Positions 45,431 through 52,711 of a stretch of 64,000 bases of DNA are shown here, piece by piece. The position numbers were made by a program, and so were the translations under genes. Below the pieces are notes generated by a model. That model was not told the origin of the DNA. It saw nothing but the letters and a program-made list of their open reading frames with translations, and did no database searches. The stretch is from Bacteroidales bacterium (GTDB lineage Bacteria > Bacteroidota > Bacteroidia > Bacteroidales > P3). Within the stretch, counting starts at the first letter, position 1, and each line of letters opens with the position of its first letter. The stretch is from the NCBI GenBank assembly GCA_017480785.1, contig JAFURZ010000006.1:100655-164654 (forward strand), read 5' to 3'.

Positions 45431-45481
45431 CCTGGCGGCAACCCGGAATTGGTCGTGCGCGATGTATTTAGGAATTGTTAA

Positions 45482-46351
45482 CTACATTTCCATCAGCTTC
45501 AGGAAGGGTGCGGGGACGGGGGTTTCGAACTTCAGGCGGCGACCGGTGACGGGATGGGTGAAGCCGAGTCGGTAGGCGTGGAGGCAGAGCCGCGAGACGG
45601 GCGAGATGTCGTCCTTGTAGCCATACATCGGGTCGTGCACCACGGGGTGCTTCAGCTCGCGCAGGTGGACGCGTATCTGGTTGCGGCGGCCGGTGTCGAG
45701 CTTGAGGTCGACGAGCGAGTAACGGCGCGAGGTGCGGGTCACCTCGTAGTGGGTCACGGCCAGTTTGCCGCCGTTGTCGGTGGGTGACGAGAGGACGCAG
45801 TACTCGCCGTCGGTGAGCCAGCTGCGTATCTCGCCCTGGGGCGGCTCCAGGTGGCCCCAGGCCACGGCCACGTAGCGGCGGTCGTAGACGGTGCCCTTCC
45901 AGTCCTCCTCGAACATCCGGCTCACCTCCTTGCTCTTGCCGACCACCATGAGGCCGCTCGTATCGCGGTCCAGGCGATGCACGACGTGGGCGTGGCAGTG
46001 CTGGCGGGTGGCCTCGAGGTACTGGTTGATGACGGTGATGACGGTCTTGTCGGCGGGGTTCCTGCTGTAGCTGAGGAGCCCTTCGTGCTTGTTGACCACG
46101 AGGAGGTGCTGGTCTTCGTAGACGATATCGAGGTCGCGCGGCCGCAGGCGGTCCTGGAAGGAGGTTTTCTCGATGCTTACCTTCATGCCCCGTTGCAGGG
46201 GATAGTTGAACTGGCTGGTGCGCCGGCCGTCGACGTAGACGTTGTGGGCCAGCAACTCTTTCACCCGGCTTTTCGAGGTCTCGGGCATCCGGGCGATAAG
46301 GAAGGCGAGGAGCTCACAGGGCTCGTCGACGATGTATTCAGTCTTCTTCAT
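45482..46351 (-). CDS. RluA-family rRNA/tRNA pseudouridine synthase
   Basis: The 289-aa protein has a short N-terminal S4-like segment (SKSRVKELLAHNVYVDGRRT near residues 26-45) and the pseudouridine synthase domain, with catalytic Asp in HRLDRDTSGLMVVGKS near 125-140, and DLKLDTGRRNQIRVHLRELK near 210. It converts specific uridines to pseudouridine in RNA; the target site cannot be told. Cytoplasmic. The gene follows a possible mini-lipoprotein frame on the same strand. Confidence 0.93.
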   Translation of the reverse strand: MKKTEYIVDEPCELLAFLIARMPETSKSRVKELLAHNVYVDGRRTSQFNYPLQRGMKVSIEKTSFQDRLRPRDLDIVYEDQHLLVVNKHEGLLSYSRNPADKTVITVINQYLEATRQHCHAHVVHRLDRDTSGLMVVGKSKEVSRMFEEDWKGTVYDRRYVAVAWGHLEPPQGEIRSWLTDGEYCVLSSPTDNGGKLAVTHYEVTRTSRRYSLVDLKLDTGRRNQIRVHLRELKHPVVHDPMYGYKDDISPVSRLCLHAYRLGFTHPVTGRRLKFETPVPAPFLKLMEM

Positions 46352-46378
46352 ATTCCGGATAACGCCGTACTGCCGCTT

Positions 46379-46468
46379 TTATTGTCTCAGCCGCAGGGGG
46401 AAGGTGGTGGTATCGTCCTTGCCGCAGGACGTAAGGGAAAGCATTGTCGCAGCCACAAAGAGCAGCAT
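46379..46468 (-). CDS. 29-aa mini-lipoprotein or lipoprotein signal remnant
   Basis: ATG 46468 to TAA 46379 encodes MLLFVAATMLSLTSCGKDD followed by ten residues. It is a complete lipoprotein signal with lipobox SLTSC (Cys15) and almost no mature part. Either it is a real small lipoprotein or the leftover 5' end of a deleted lipoprotein gene. It lies 27 bp upstream of the RluA gene and no clear ribosome site was recognised. Confidence 0.35.
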   Translation of the reverse strand: MLLFVAATMLSLTSCGKDDTTTFPLRLRQ

Positions 46469-46580
46469 GGTCAGTCATTTGATTTGGTTTGCCATTGTTG
46501 TGATTATTTAAATTAATTATGTTTCCATGAACATAATAACCACAAAAAGGGACGAAAGGGAACAAAGAGGAAAAAAAAAA

Positions 46581-46604
46581 TCAGTGTTTCATGTGAAACA
46601 CTGA
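46581..46604 (-). terminator. Rho-independent terminator of the nadA unit
   Basis: TCAGTGTTTC, loop ATGT, GAAACACTGA gives a 10-bp stem. On the minus strand it is followed by ten T residues (46571-46580). It sits 14 bp after the stop at 46618. Confidence 0.95.
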
Positions 46605-46617
46605 TTTTGCGGGGTTA

Positions 46618-47121
46618 TTAACAATTCGAGCTGTACAAATCAACAATTTCGTAGGGGTTGCCAATTTGCTGGATGAATTTCAACATATCGTCTCGACTTA
46701 TCACCAGCGAGGCATGGTTGTCGTTGGGGTGGAAGCTCACCTTTTCGGCATTCAGCAACTGGCGGTCGACGAAGAGGGTCACCTCGTGGTTGGCATCGTT
46801 CACTAGAGTGAAGAGAGAGACGCTGCCTGGCTTTACTCCGAGGTAGCGCATCATCCGCTCGGGGCTGGCGAAGGAGAGTTTGCCTTGGTGCAGGCGGTGC
46901 TCCATGTCGTGGATATCCATGGCATGACGCGAGTCCATAATGACTAGGTAGTGGCGATTGCCCTTGTGGTTGCGGAAGAAGATGTTTTTGCAGAGCGTGG
47001 TGCCCTCGCCGCGGTAGAACTGCGCGGCAATCTCGATGGTCGGTGCCTCGGGGTGCTCGTAGTAGTCGAAGGGGATGCCCATGCGCTCAAGCGCGGCATA
47101 TACTTGCGGTTGTCCCAGCAT
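46618..47121 (-). CDS. Prolyl-tRNA deacylase-like protein (YbaK/PrdX family)
   Basis: The 167-aa protein has the YbaK/EbsC fold motifs: YYEHPEAPTIEIAAQFY near residue 20, LCKNIFFRNHKGNRHYLVIM near 43, LSFASPERMMRYLGVKPGSV near 81, and LFVDRQLLNAEKVSFHPNDN near 115. It matches PrdX/ProX-type enzymes that hydrolyse mischarged Ala-tRNA(Pro). Cytoplasmic. It lies 6 bp downstream of nadA on the same strand and ends at a terminator. Confidence 0.88.
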   Translation of the reverse strand: MLGQPQVYAALERMGIPFDYYEHPEAPTIEIAAQFYRGEGTTLCKNIFFRNHKGNRHYLVIMDSRHAMDIHDMEHRLHQGKLSFASPERMMRYLGVKPGSVSLFTLVNDANHEVTLFVDRQLLNAEKVSFHPNDNHASLVISRDDMLKFIQQIGNPYEIVDLYSSNC

Positions 47122-47127
47122 CGTCGG

Positions 47128-48075
47128 CTATTTGATGATTCCCAACTGGCGGCTCATGTCAAGCATGCGGACAATGGGGCGCTTGGCGGCCTCTATCATC
47201 TCTGCCGACATCAGTATCTCGGGCTGCTCGTCGCGCAGGCAACGGTATAGCTTCTCCAGCGTATTGAGCTTCATGTAGGCACAGTCGTCGCAGGCGCAGC
47301 TCTTGTCGTCGCGCAGGGTGATGAACTCCTTGCCGGGGTTTTCTTTCTTCATTTCGTAGAGGATACCCGTCTCGGTAGCGACGATGAACTTCTTGGCTTC
47401 ACTGGCCTTTATGTAATTGAGCATAGCCTTGGTGGAACCAACGAAGTCGGCCACCTGCAGCAGGGCGGCGTTGCACTCGGGATGGGCAATCACCGGGGCG
47501 TCGGGATGCTCGGCCTTGATTTTGAGGATGGCCTCGGCCTGCATGGCGTCGTGCACAGTGCAGACACCGTTCCAGAGCAGCATCTGGCGGCTGGTCACCT
47601 GGTTGATGTAGCCTCCGAGATTCTTGTCCGGCGCGAAGATAATCTTCTGCTCTTCGGGCAATGAACGTACCAGCTTCTCGGCGTTGCCGGAGGTGCAGAT
47701 AAGGTCGCTGAGGGCCTTGATTTCGGCCGAGCAGTTGATGTAGCTGATGACCATGTGGTCGGGGTGCTGGACTTTGAAGGCGGCGAAATCTTCACCCTTG
47801 CAGCTCTCCGCCAACGAGCAGCTTGCCTCCATGTCGGGCAGCAGTACCTTGCGGCCGGGGTTGAGTATCTTGGCCGTCTCGGCCATGAAATGGACGCCGC
47901 AGAAGACGATGATATCTGCCTCGGTGCGTTGTGCCTCCTGCGCCAGGGACAAGCTGTCGCCCACATAGTCCGACAGCTCCTGTATCTCGTGCCGTTGGTA
48001 GTAGTGTCCCAGTATGACGGCGTTATTTTCCTTTTTCAGTCGCAGGATCTCCTGCTTTAATTGCTCGTTGGTCAT
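47128..48075 (-). CDS. nadA: Quinolinate synthase
   Basis: The ATG at 48075 (MTNEQLKQEILRLKKENNAV) is chosen because a TATCTTTG promoter box lies at 48101-48108. The 315-aa enzyme condenses iminoaspartate with dihydroxyacetone phosphate to quinolinate in NAD synthesis. Motifs include VILGHYYQRHEIQELSDYVG near 20, the cluster-binding cysteines in VFCGVHFMAE, CTSGNAEKLV and SCACDDCAYMKLN, and IAHPECN near 205. It binds a 4Fe-4S cluster. No nadB or nadC is adjacent. Confidence 0.96.
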   Translation of the reverse strand: MTNEQLKQEILRLKKENNAVILGHYYQRHEIQELSDYVGDSLSLAQEAQRTEADIIVFCGVHFMAETAKILNPGRKVLLPDMEASCSLAESCKGEDFAAFKVQHPDHMVISYINCSAEIKALSDLICTSGNAEKLVRSLPEEQKIIFAPDKNLGGYINQVTSRQMLLWNGVCTVHDAMQAEAILKIKAEHPDAPVIAHPECNAALLQVADFVGSTKAMLNYIKASEAKKFIVATETGILYEMKKENPGKEFITLRDDKSCACDDCAYMKLNTLEKLYRCLRDEQPEILMSAEMIEAAKRPIVRMLDMSRQLGIIK

Positions 48076-48100
48076 ATTTGTCCCTTTACATTTGAAAGTG

Positions 48101-48108
48101 CAAAGATA
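48101..48108 (-). promoter_or_regulatory. -7 box TATCTTTG for nadA
   Basis: The minus-strand TATCTTTG ends 26 bp before the ATG at 48075 and fits TAnnTTTG. Confidence 0.7.
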
Positions 48109-48542
48109 CGAAAAAATAATTAAGTGAATACTTCCAATGTCCTTTTTGTTATATCCTTTTTCACCATTCATTTATAATTATCTTTATATTTTTTTATTCT
48201 TTTGTTTATTATTTTGGGTGTTAATTTGGTTGAAAAGTGGGCTAACTTTTATATGGTCTACTAGAGTCTTCAACCGATATTAACTCCGATTTGAACAACG
48301 GAAAGTGTTCATTCTGTGCGGTAAGTTTGTATTTTGAACAGAATGTGGATTTCGGAGCAAACAGGGTGAAGTTGATTTCGGGAAAGAGCAGTTAGGAAGG
48401 GTTAATTATGTTGATAGAGGTGCTGAAAAAAGCCTTTTTGTCAACAGGGGAAAATTATCAACAGGGCTATTGACAACGGTTAACAATGGAATCAACTATG
48501 GGGTGTTGATAACAAAAGGGTGGCGGTATGGGCTTTTTGTCG
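48109..48542. other. Gene-free divergent region with DnaA-box-like cluster
   Basis: The region has an AT-rich part (48110-48230, long T/A runs) and a part with several TTATCAACA-like 9-mers: TGTTGATAG 48409, TTGTCAACA 48438, TTATCAACA 48455 and TGTTGATAA 48504 (inverted). The DnaA consensus is TTATCCACA, so each has one or two mismatches. Genes diverge here (nadA leftward, rpiB rightward). A replication origin or a regulator-binding cluster are both possible. Confidence 0.4.
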
Positions 48543-48550
48543 TACCTTTG
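48543..48550 (+). promoter_or_regulatory. -7 box TACCTTTG for rpiB-deoC
   Basis: TACCTTTG fits TAnnTTTG and lies 25 bp before the ATG at 48576, which sets the start of rpiB. Confidence 0.65.
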
Positions 48551-48575
48551 CAACCAGAAAAGAAAATATAATGCT

Positions 48576-49022
48576 ATGGAAGAGAAAGAAATCATACCCA
48601 TCGCCTGTGACCATGCGGGCTACGACTTGAAGTTGAAAGTGATTGACCATCTGCGCAAGCGGGGACTGGAGGTGAAGGACTTCGGCACCCATTCGACCGA
48701 GAGTTGCGACTACCCCGACTTCGCCCATCAGGTGGGAGCGGCCCTGGAGCGTGGCGACTACCGTCGCGGCATCGTCATCTGCGGCTCGGGCAACGGAGTG
48801 CAGATGACGGTGAACAAGTACCGTCATGTGCGGTGTGCCCTCTGTTGGACGCCGGAGATTGCCCACCTCGGACGGCAGCACAACGACTGCAACTGCATCT
48901 CTATTCCGGCCCGCTTCATTGACGAGGCTACGGCTTTGGCGGTGGTCGACGAGTATCTCGACACCCCCTTTGAGGGGGGCCGCCACGAGCGCCGTGTGGA
49001 GAAGATAAGCCAGCTGCTATGA
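48576..49022 (+). CDS. rpiB: Ribose-5-phosphate isomerase B
   Basis: The start at 48576 (MEEKEIIPIACDHAGYDLKL) follows the promoter box. The 148-aa enzyme has the RpiB/LacAB motifs ACDHAGYDLK near residue 10, ESCDYPDFAHQVG near 45, and the ICGSGNGVQMTVNKY block with the catalytic Cys near 68. It interconverts ribose 5-phosphate and ribulose 5-phosphate in the cytoplasm. Its end overlaps the deoC start by four bases, linking it with pentose phosphate salvage from nucleosides. Confidence 0.93.
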   Translation: MEEKEIIPIACDHAGYDLKLKVIDHLRKRGLEVKDFGTHSTESCDYPDFAHQVGAALERGDYRRGIVICGSGNGVQMTVNKYRHVRCALCWTPEIAHLGRQHNDCNCISIPARFIDEATALAVVDEYLDTPFEGGRHERRVEKISQLL

Positions 49023-49789
49023 GCGACATGATGTTGGCGAGGCGCCTCTTTGCCTGTATCGACAACACCACGCTCAACGCCACCGACAACGATGCCACAG
49101 TGGAGGCTTTTTGCCGCCGTACCCGTGAGCTGACGCTCGACGACGGAACCCATGTGGCTGCGGTGTGTGTCTATCCGCGTTTTGTGGACGTGGCTAGGCG
49201 AACCCTCGAAGGGAGCGGCATCAGGGTGGCCTCGGTGGCTGGAGCCTTTCCTCACGGACAGCTTCCGACAGGGTTGAAAGTAAAGGAGGTGCGATATGCC
49301 GTAGCGCAGGGAGCCGACGAGGTGGACGTGGTGCTCAGCCGCGGCCTGCTGCTGGCTGGAGAAGACAATGCCGTGCGTGACGAGGTGGCCGCACTGAAAG
49401 AGGCTTGCGGCACGAGCAGGCTCAAGGTTATCCTCGAGACCGGCGAGCTGCCCTCCCCAACCCTCGTGGAGCGGGCATCGCAACTGGCCATCGACGGAGG
49501 GGCCGACTTCATCAAGACCTCGACGGGCAAGATAGCCGTCGGAGCCACCCTCGATGCCGCCGAGTCGATGTTAAATGTAGTTAAAAGGAACGTTAAAAAA
49601 TACAAAAAAACGATTGGTTTCAAGGCCGCCGGAGGCATCTCAACCCCCGAAGAGGCAGTGGCTTATGCCGAAAAGGCAAAAAAAATAATGGGAGAAGACT
49701 ACATTAATAATCAGACGTTTAGAATAGGTGCCAGCCGTCTGACAGAGTGCCTCCATGCATTTTTAACATTTCAATCTGCCGCTAATTGA
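49019..49789 (+). CDS. deoC: Deoxyribose-phosphate aldolase
   Basis: The 256-aa TIM-barrel aldolase splits 2-deoxyribose 5-phosphate into glyceraldehyde 3-phosphate and acetaldehyde. Seen: IDNTTLNATDNDATVEAFCR near residue 14, VAAVCVYPRFV near 47, GADEVDVVLSRG near 98, and the Schiff-base lysine in DFIKTSTGK near 162-170, with GFKAAGGIST near 200. It overlaps rpiB by four bases (ATGA), forming a deoxynucleoside salvage pair. Cytoplasmic, normal length. Confidence 0.95.
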   Translation: MSDMMLARRLFACIDNTTLNATDNDATVEAFCRRTRELTLDDGTHVAAVCVYPRFVDVARRTLEGSGIRVASVAGAFPHGQLPTGLKVKEVRYAVAQGADEVDVVLSRGLLLAGEDNAVRDEVAALKEACGTSRLKVILETGELPSPTLVERASQLAIDGGADFIKTSTGKIAVGATLDAAESMLNVVKRNVKKYKKTIGFKAAGGISTPEEAVAYAEKAKKIMGEDYINNQTFRIGASRLTECLHAFLTFQSAAN

Positions 49790-49832
49790 AAACTTTTTTG
49801 TTACTTTGCACTTTGGTTTAATTGTTAAAAGT

Positions 49833-51023
49833 ATGAAACCACTGCGACAAAAGTTAGCCCAATACACCTACCCCCAAGAGATGAGAGCCTTGGGTATTTA
49901 TCCTTATTTCACTCCTATCTGCAGCGAGCAGAACACCGAGGTTTATGTGAAGGGATACGACCATCCTATTCTAATGTTCGGAAGCAACAGCTACCTGGGC
50001 CTCACCAACGACCCGCGTCTGAAGGAGGCCGCCAAGCGCGCCATCGACAAGTATGGCACCGGCTGTGCAGGCTCGCCGTTCCTCAACGGCACGCTCGACA
50101 TCCATATCCAGTTGCAGGACGAGCTGGCCGAGTTCCTCGGCAAGGATGGTGTGATGCTCTTCTCGGCAGGTTTCCTGGCCAACAGCGGTGTGATACCCAA
50201 CATCTGTGGCCGTGGCGACTACCTGTTCTACGACGAGCGCGTCCACGCTTCAATCATGGAAGGCCGCCTCATCACCAATGCCAACACGCAGAAGTACCGT
50301 CACAACGACATGGCCGACCTGGAGCGTGTCCTGGCCAAGGTGCCGGTCGAGGCCTCAAAGCTGGTGGTCACCGACGGAGTCTTCTCGATGGAGGGCGATG
50401 TGGCGCATGTGGATAAGATGGTGGAGATTTGCAACCGCTACGGTGCCACGCTGATGGTCGACGAGGCCCACGGTCTGGGCGTGTTCGGACGCGAAGGCCG
50501 CGGCACCTGCGACCACTACAACATGCTGCCTCAGGTCGACTTGGTCATGGGCACCTTCAGCAAAAGCCTTGCCTCGGTGGGTGGTTTTATAGCCACCGAC
50601 AAGGAGACCATCAACTGGATGAAGCATTCGGTGCGTCCCTACATCTTCACCGCCAGCATCACGCCGGCCAGCACCGCCTCGGTGCTCGAGGCACTGCACA
50701 TCATGCGCTCCGAGCCCGAACGCAACGCAGCCCTGTGGGACAACCAGCGCTATGCTTTCAAGGCCTTCAAGGACTTGGGCTTCGAGATTGGCAACACCTC
50801 CACGCCTATCATCCCGCTCTTCATCCGCGACAACGTGAAAACCTTCACCATCACCCATGAGCTGCTGGTGAACGGTGTGTTTGTGACTCCCGTCATCAGC
50901 CCTGCAGTGCCGAGCGACGAGACCCTCATCCGCTTCGCCCTGATGGCCACCCACACCCATGAGCAGATTGATATCGCTGTGGAGAAGATATACAACTCCT
51001 TCAAGAAGTTGGAGGTGATTTGA
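49833..51023 (+). CDS. spt: Serine palmitoyltransferase
   Basis: The start at 49833 follows a TTACTTTG box-like sequence (49801-49808). The 396-aa PLP enzyme of the alpha-oxoamine synthase family has MFGSNSYLGLTNDPRLKEAA near residue 49, YGTGCAGSPFLNGTLDIHIQ near 72, VDEAHGLGVFGREGRG near 209 and the PLP lysine in GTFSKSLASVGGFI near 240. The sequence closely follows the Bacteroides enzyme that condenses serine with palmitoyl-CoA to 3-ketosphinganine. The neighbour at 51063 is a probable acyltransferase. Sphingolipid synthesis is expected in this group. Confidence 0.88.
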   Translation: MKPLRQKLAQYTYPQEMRALGIYPYFTPICSEQNTEVYVKGYDHPILMFGSNSYLGLTNDPRLKEAAKRAIDKYGTGCAGSPFLNGTLDIHIQLQDELAEFLGKDGVMLFSAGFLANSGVIPNICGRGDYLFYDERVHASIMEGRLITNANTQKYRHNDMADLERVLAKVPVEASKLVVTDGVFSMEGDVAHVDKMVEICNRYGATLMVDEAHGLGVFGREGRGTCDHYNMLPQVDLVMGTFSKSLASVGGFIATDKETINWMKHSVRPYIFTASITPASTASVLEALHIMRSEPERNAALWDNQRYAFKAFKDLGFEIGNTSTPIIPLFIRDNVKTFTITHELLVNGVFVTPVISPAVPSDETLIRFALMATHTHEQIDIAVEKIYNSFKKLEVI

Positions 51024-51062
51024 GAATAGATAATAGAGTAAGAAGATAAGACATACTACACT

Positions 51063-52184
51063 ATGGCCGAAATAACCATCAAGCCTGTCGAGAGTCGGCG
51101 CGATTTGCGACGCTTCATCGCCTTTCCGAACAAGCTGTTCAAGGATGTGCCTACCTACATCCCAGCGCTCAACTTCGACGAAGTGAATCTCCTCTCCGAC
51201 AAGAATCCCTCGCTGGAGCACTGCTCGCGCGAGCTTTTTTTAGCCTGGCGCGATGGCAAGGTGGTGGGCCGTGTGGCCGCCATCATCAACCGCACGGTCA
51301 ACGAGCACTGGAACAAGAAGGCCGTTCGCTTCGGATGGTTCGACTTCATCGAGGACTACGAGGTCTTCACCGCCCTGTTGGCCAAGGTGGAGGAGTACGG
51401 CCGGAAGCACGGGATGGACGAGATAGAAGGTCCCTTCGGGTTCACCGACATGGATAAGGAGTGCTGGGTAATCGACAACTTCGACGCCCGCCAGAACATC
51501 TCCACCCTCTACAACCCCGAGTACTACGTGCGCTTCGTCGAGCGTGCAGGCTACGAGGTCAAGTGCAAGTGGCAGCAGTACTCCATGCAGGCCAACCAGC
51601 CTGTGCCCGACAAGGTGGCGCGCCTGAACAAAATCATCATGGAGAAGTATAAACTCCACCTGGTGAAAGTTAAGCACCGCAAGGAGCTCTATCCGCACGC
51701 CGAGAAGTTCTTCCGTGCCATCAACGAGAGTTTCAAGGACCTCTACGACTTTGTCCCTATGACCGACAAAGAAATCGACGTCTACATTAAGGAATACATT
51801 CCGTTTGTGAACCTCGACTTCGTGCAGTTTGTCGAGGACGAGGACGAGAACCTGGTGGCCTTCGGCCTCTCCATCCCCGACCTCAACGGAGCCTACAAGA
51901 AAGCCAACGGGAACCTCTTCCCCTTCGGATGGTACCACATATTGAGAGCATTCCGCAAGTTCGACACCATCGACCTGCTGCTCAACGGAGTGTTGCCCGA
52001 GTGGCAGAAACGCGGTGTGCACAGCATCTACTACTCCGACATGAACGAAGCGGCTATCCGCCACGGTGTGCACACGGCCTATACCAACCCCCAGATTATC
52101 GGCAACGAGGCCGTGAAGATATGGGAGACGCAGTACCACACCACGCCCCTGATGCAGCGCGCCGTCTTCGGGAAAACATTGTAA
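51063..52184 (+). CDS. GNAT-like acyltransferase, possible sphingolipid N-acyltransferase
   Basis: The 373-aa cytoplasmic protein has a GNAT-like half (FKDVPTYIPALNFDEVNLLS near residue 24; ELFLAWRDGKVVGRVAAIIN near 58; GPFGFTDMDKECWVIDNFDA near 122) and a second half (LVAFGLSIPDLNGAYKKANG near 258). Proteins of this kind are annotated as hypothetical GNAT proteins in Bacteroidetes. It begins 39 bp after spt, on the same strand. Bacterial ceramide synthase of Caulobacter is also described as a GNAT-type protein, so a role in acylating the sphingoid base is plausible but inferred. Confidence 0.6.
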   Translation: MAEITIKPVESRRDLRRFIAFPNKLFKDVPTYIPALNFDEVNLLSDKNPSLEHCSRELFLAWRDGKVVGRVAAIINRTVNEHWNKKAVRFGWFDFIEDYEVFTALLAKVEEYGRKHGMDEIEGPFGFTDMDKECWVIDNFDARQNISTLYNPEYYVRFVERAGYEVKCKWQQYSMQANQPVPDKVARLNKIIMEKYKLHLVKVKHRKELYPHAEKFFRAINESFKDLYDFVPMTDKEIDVYIKEYIPFVNLDFVQFVEDEDENLVAFGLSIPDLNGAYKKANGNLFPFGWYHILRAFRKFDTIDLLLNGVLPEWQKRGVHSIYYSDMNEAAIRHGVHTAYTNPQIIGNEAVKIWETQYHTTPLMQRAVFGKTL

Positions 52185-52228
52185 GAAACCTTTTAAATCA
52201 CCTTATTATTAATCAAAAACACAAAAAA

Positions 52229-52594
52229 ATGAAAAAGTTCAAAGTTGCAGCACTCCTGATGTGCTTTGTGGCCATGAGCATGGCCTTCACTTCGTGCCAG
52301 AAGAATGAAGACCTCATCGTCGGCAAGTGGAAATGCACCCAAGTAGAAGGCTCCAGCTCCAGCATGGATGCTTCGGTCGGTGCCATCTGGGAGTTCACGG
52401 CCGACAACAAGGTCACCATCGAGGGCGTTTCCGCCGCCACCTATGCCATTGACGGCGACGACCTCACCATCTCGGTCAATGCCTATGTGACCACCGTCAC
52501 TCTCAAGCTCGACATCGTGAAGCTCAACAAGAGCACCATGATTCTTGCCGAGGACGGCAACGAGGCCAACAAAGCCACCTTTGAGCGCCAGTAA
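52229..52594 (+). CDS. Lipoprotein, lipocalin-like candidate (121 aa)
   Basis: The ATG at 52229 lies after an A-rich leader and gives a lipoprotein signal ending FTSC (Cys23). The mature part opens LIVGKWKCTQVEG, the GxW opening of lipocalin-like lipoproteins, then alternating strands (WEFTADNKVTIEGVSAATYA, DDLTISVNAYVTTVTLKLD). It resembles the lipoprotein at 12548 in plan. It follows the acyltransferase gene by 44 bp and ends at a strong terminator. Confidence 0.72.
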   Translation: MKKFKVAALLMCFVAMSMAFTSCQKNEDLIVGKWKCTQVEGSSSSMDASVGAIWEFTADNKVTIEGVSAATYAIDGDDLTISVNAYVTTVTLKLDIVKLNKSTMILAEDGNEANKATFERQ

Positions 52595-52620
52595 GCGTTG
52601 CTCAGCAACATTAACCAGTA

Positions 52621-52655
52621 GGGCCGGAAAGCATCATGCCTTCCGGCCCTTTTTT
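52621..52655 (+). terminator. Rho-independent terminator
   Basis: GGGCCGGAA (52621-52629) pairs with TTCCGGCCC (52641-52649), followed by six T residues. Confidence 0.95.
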
Positions 52656-52675
52656 CAAAAAAATTTTACTCTCTT

Positions 52676-52707
52676 GTCAGATTTCGGCGAAAAAGTGGGT
52701 ATTATAT
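52676..52707 (+). promoter_or_regulatory. TATTATAT-type promoter for the sigma C operon
   Basis: Only 56 bp separate the terminator from the ATG at 52712, so the operon promoter must lie here. GTCAGATTTCGGCG (52676-52689) and TATTATAT (52700-52707) match GTCAGAAATCGCCC and TATAATAT before the sigma B gene with the same spacing. The box ends five bases before the ATG, which implies a leaderless or nearly leaderless message. Confidence 0.55.
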
Positions 52708-52711
52708 GGGC

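Larger units (their letters stand above)
45204..45473. mobile_element. Short terminal-inverted-repeat (MITE-like) element
   Basis: ACATCGCGCACGAC at 45207-45220 and its exact inverse GTCGTGCGCGATGT at 45453-45466 bound about 260 bp without a gene. Inside are the lptD/merR terminator and a half copy of the 11-bp-unit palindrome. The same end sequence occurs at 24205 and 63909. No clear target duplication was seen, so the mobile-element call is inference. Confidence 0.45.

Noticed and set aside
46338-46565. 75-codon minus-strand frame over the mini-lipoprotein
   Set aside because: No protein-like features; the lipoprotein signal lies in another frame of the same DNA.
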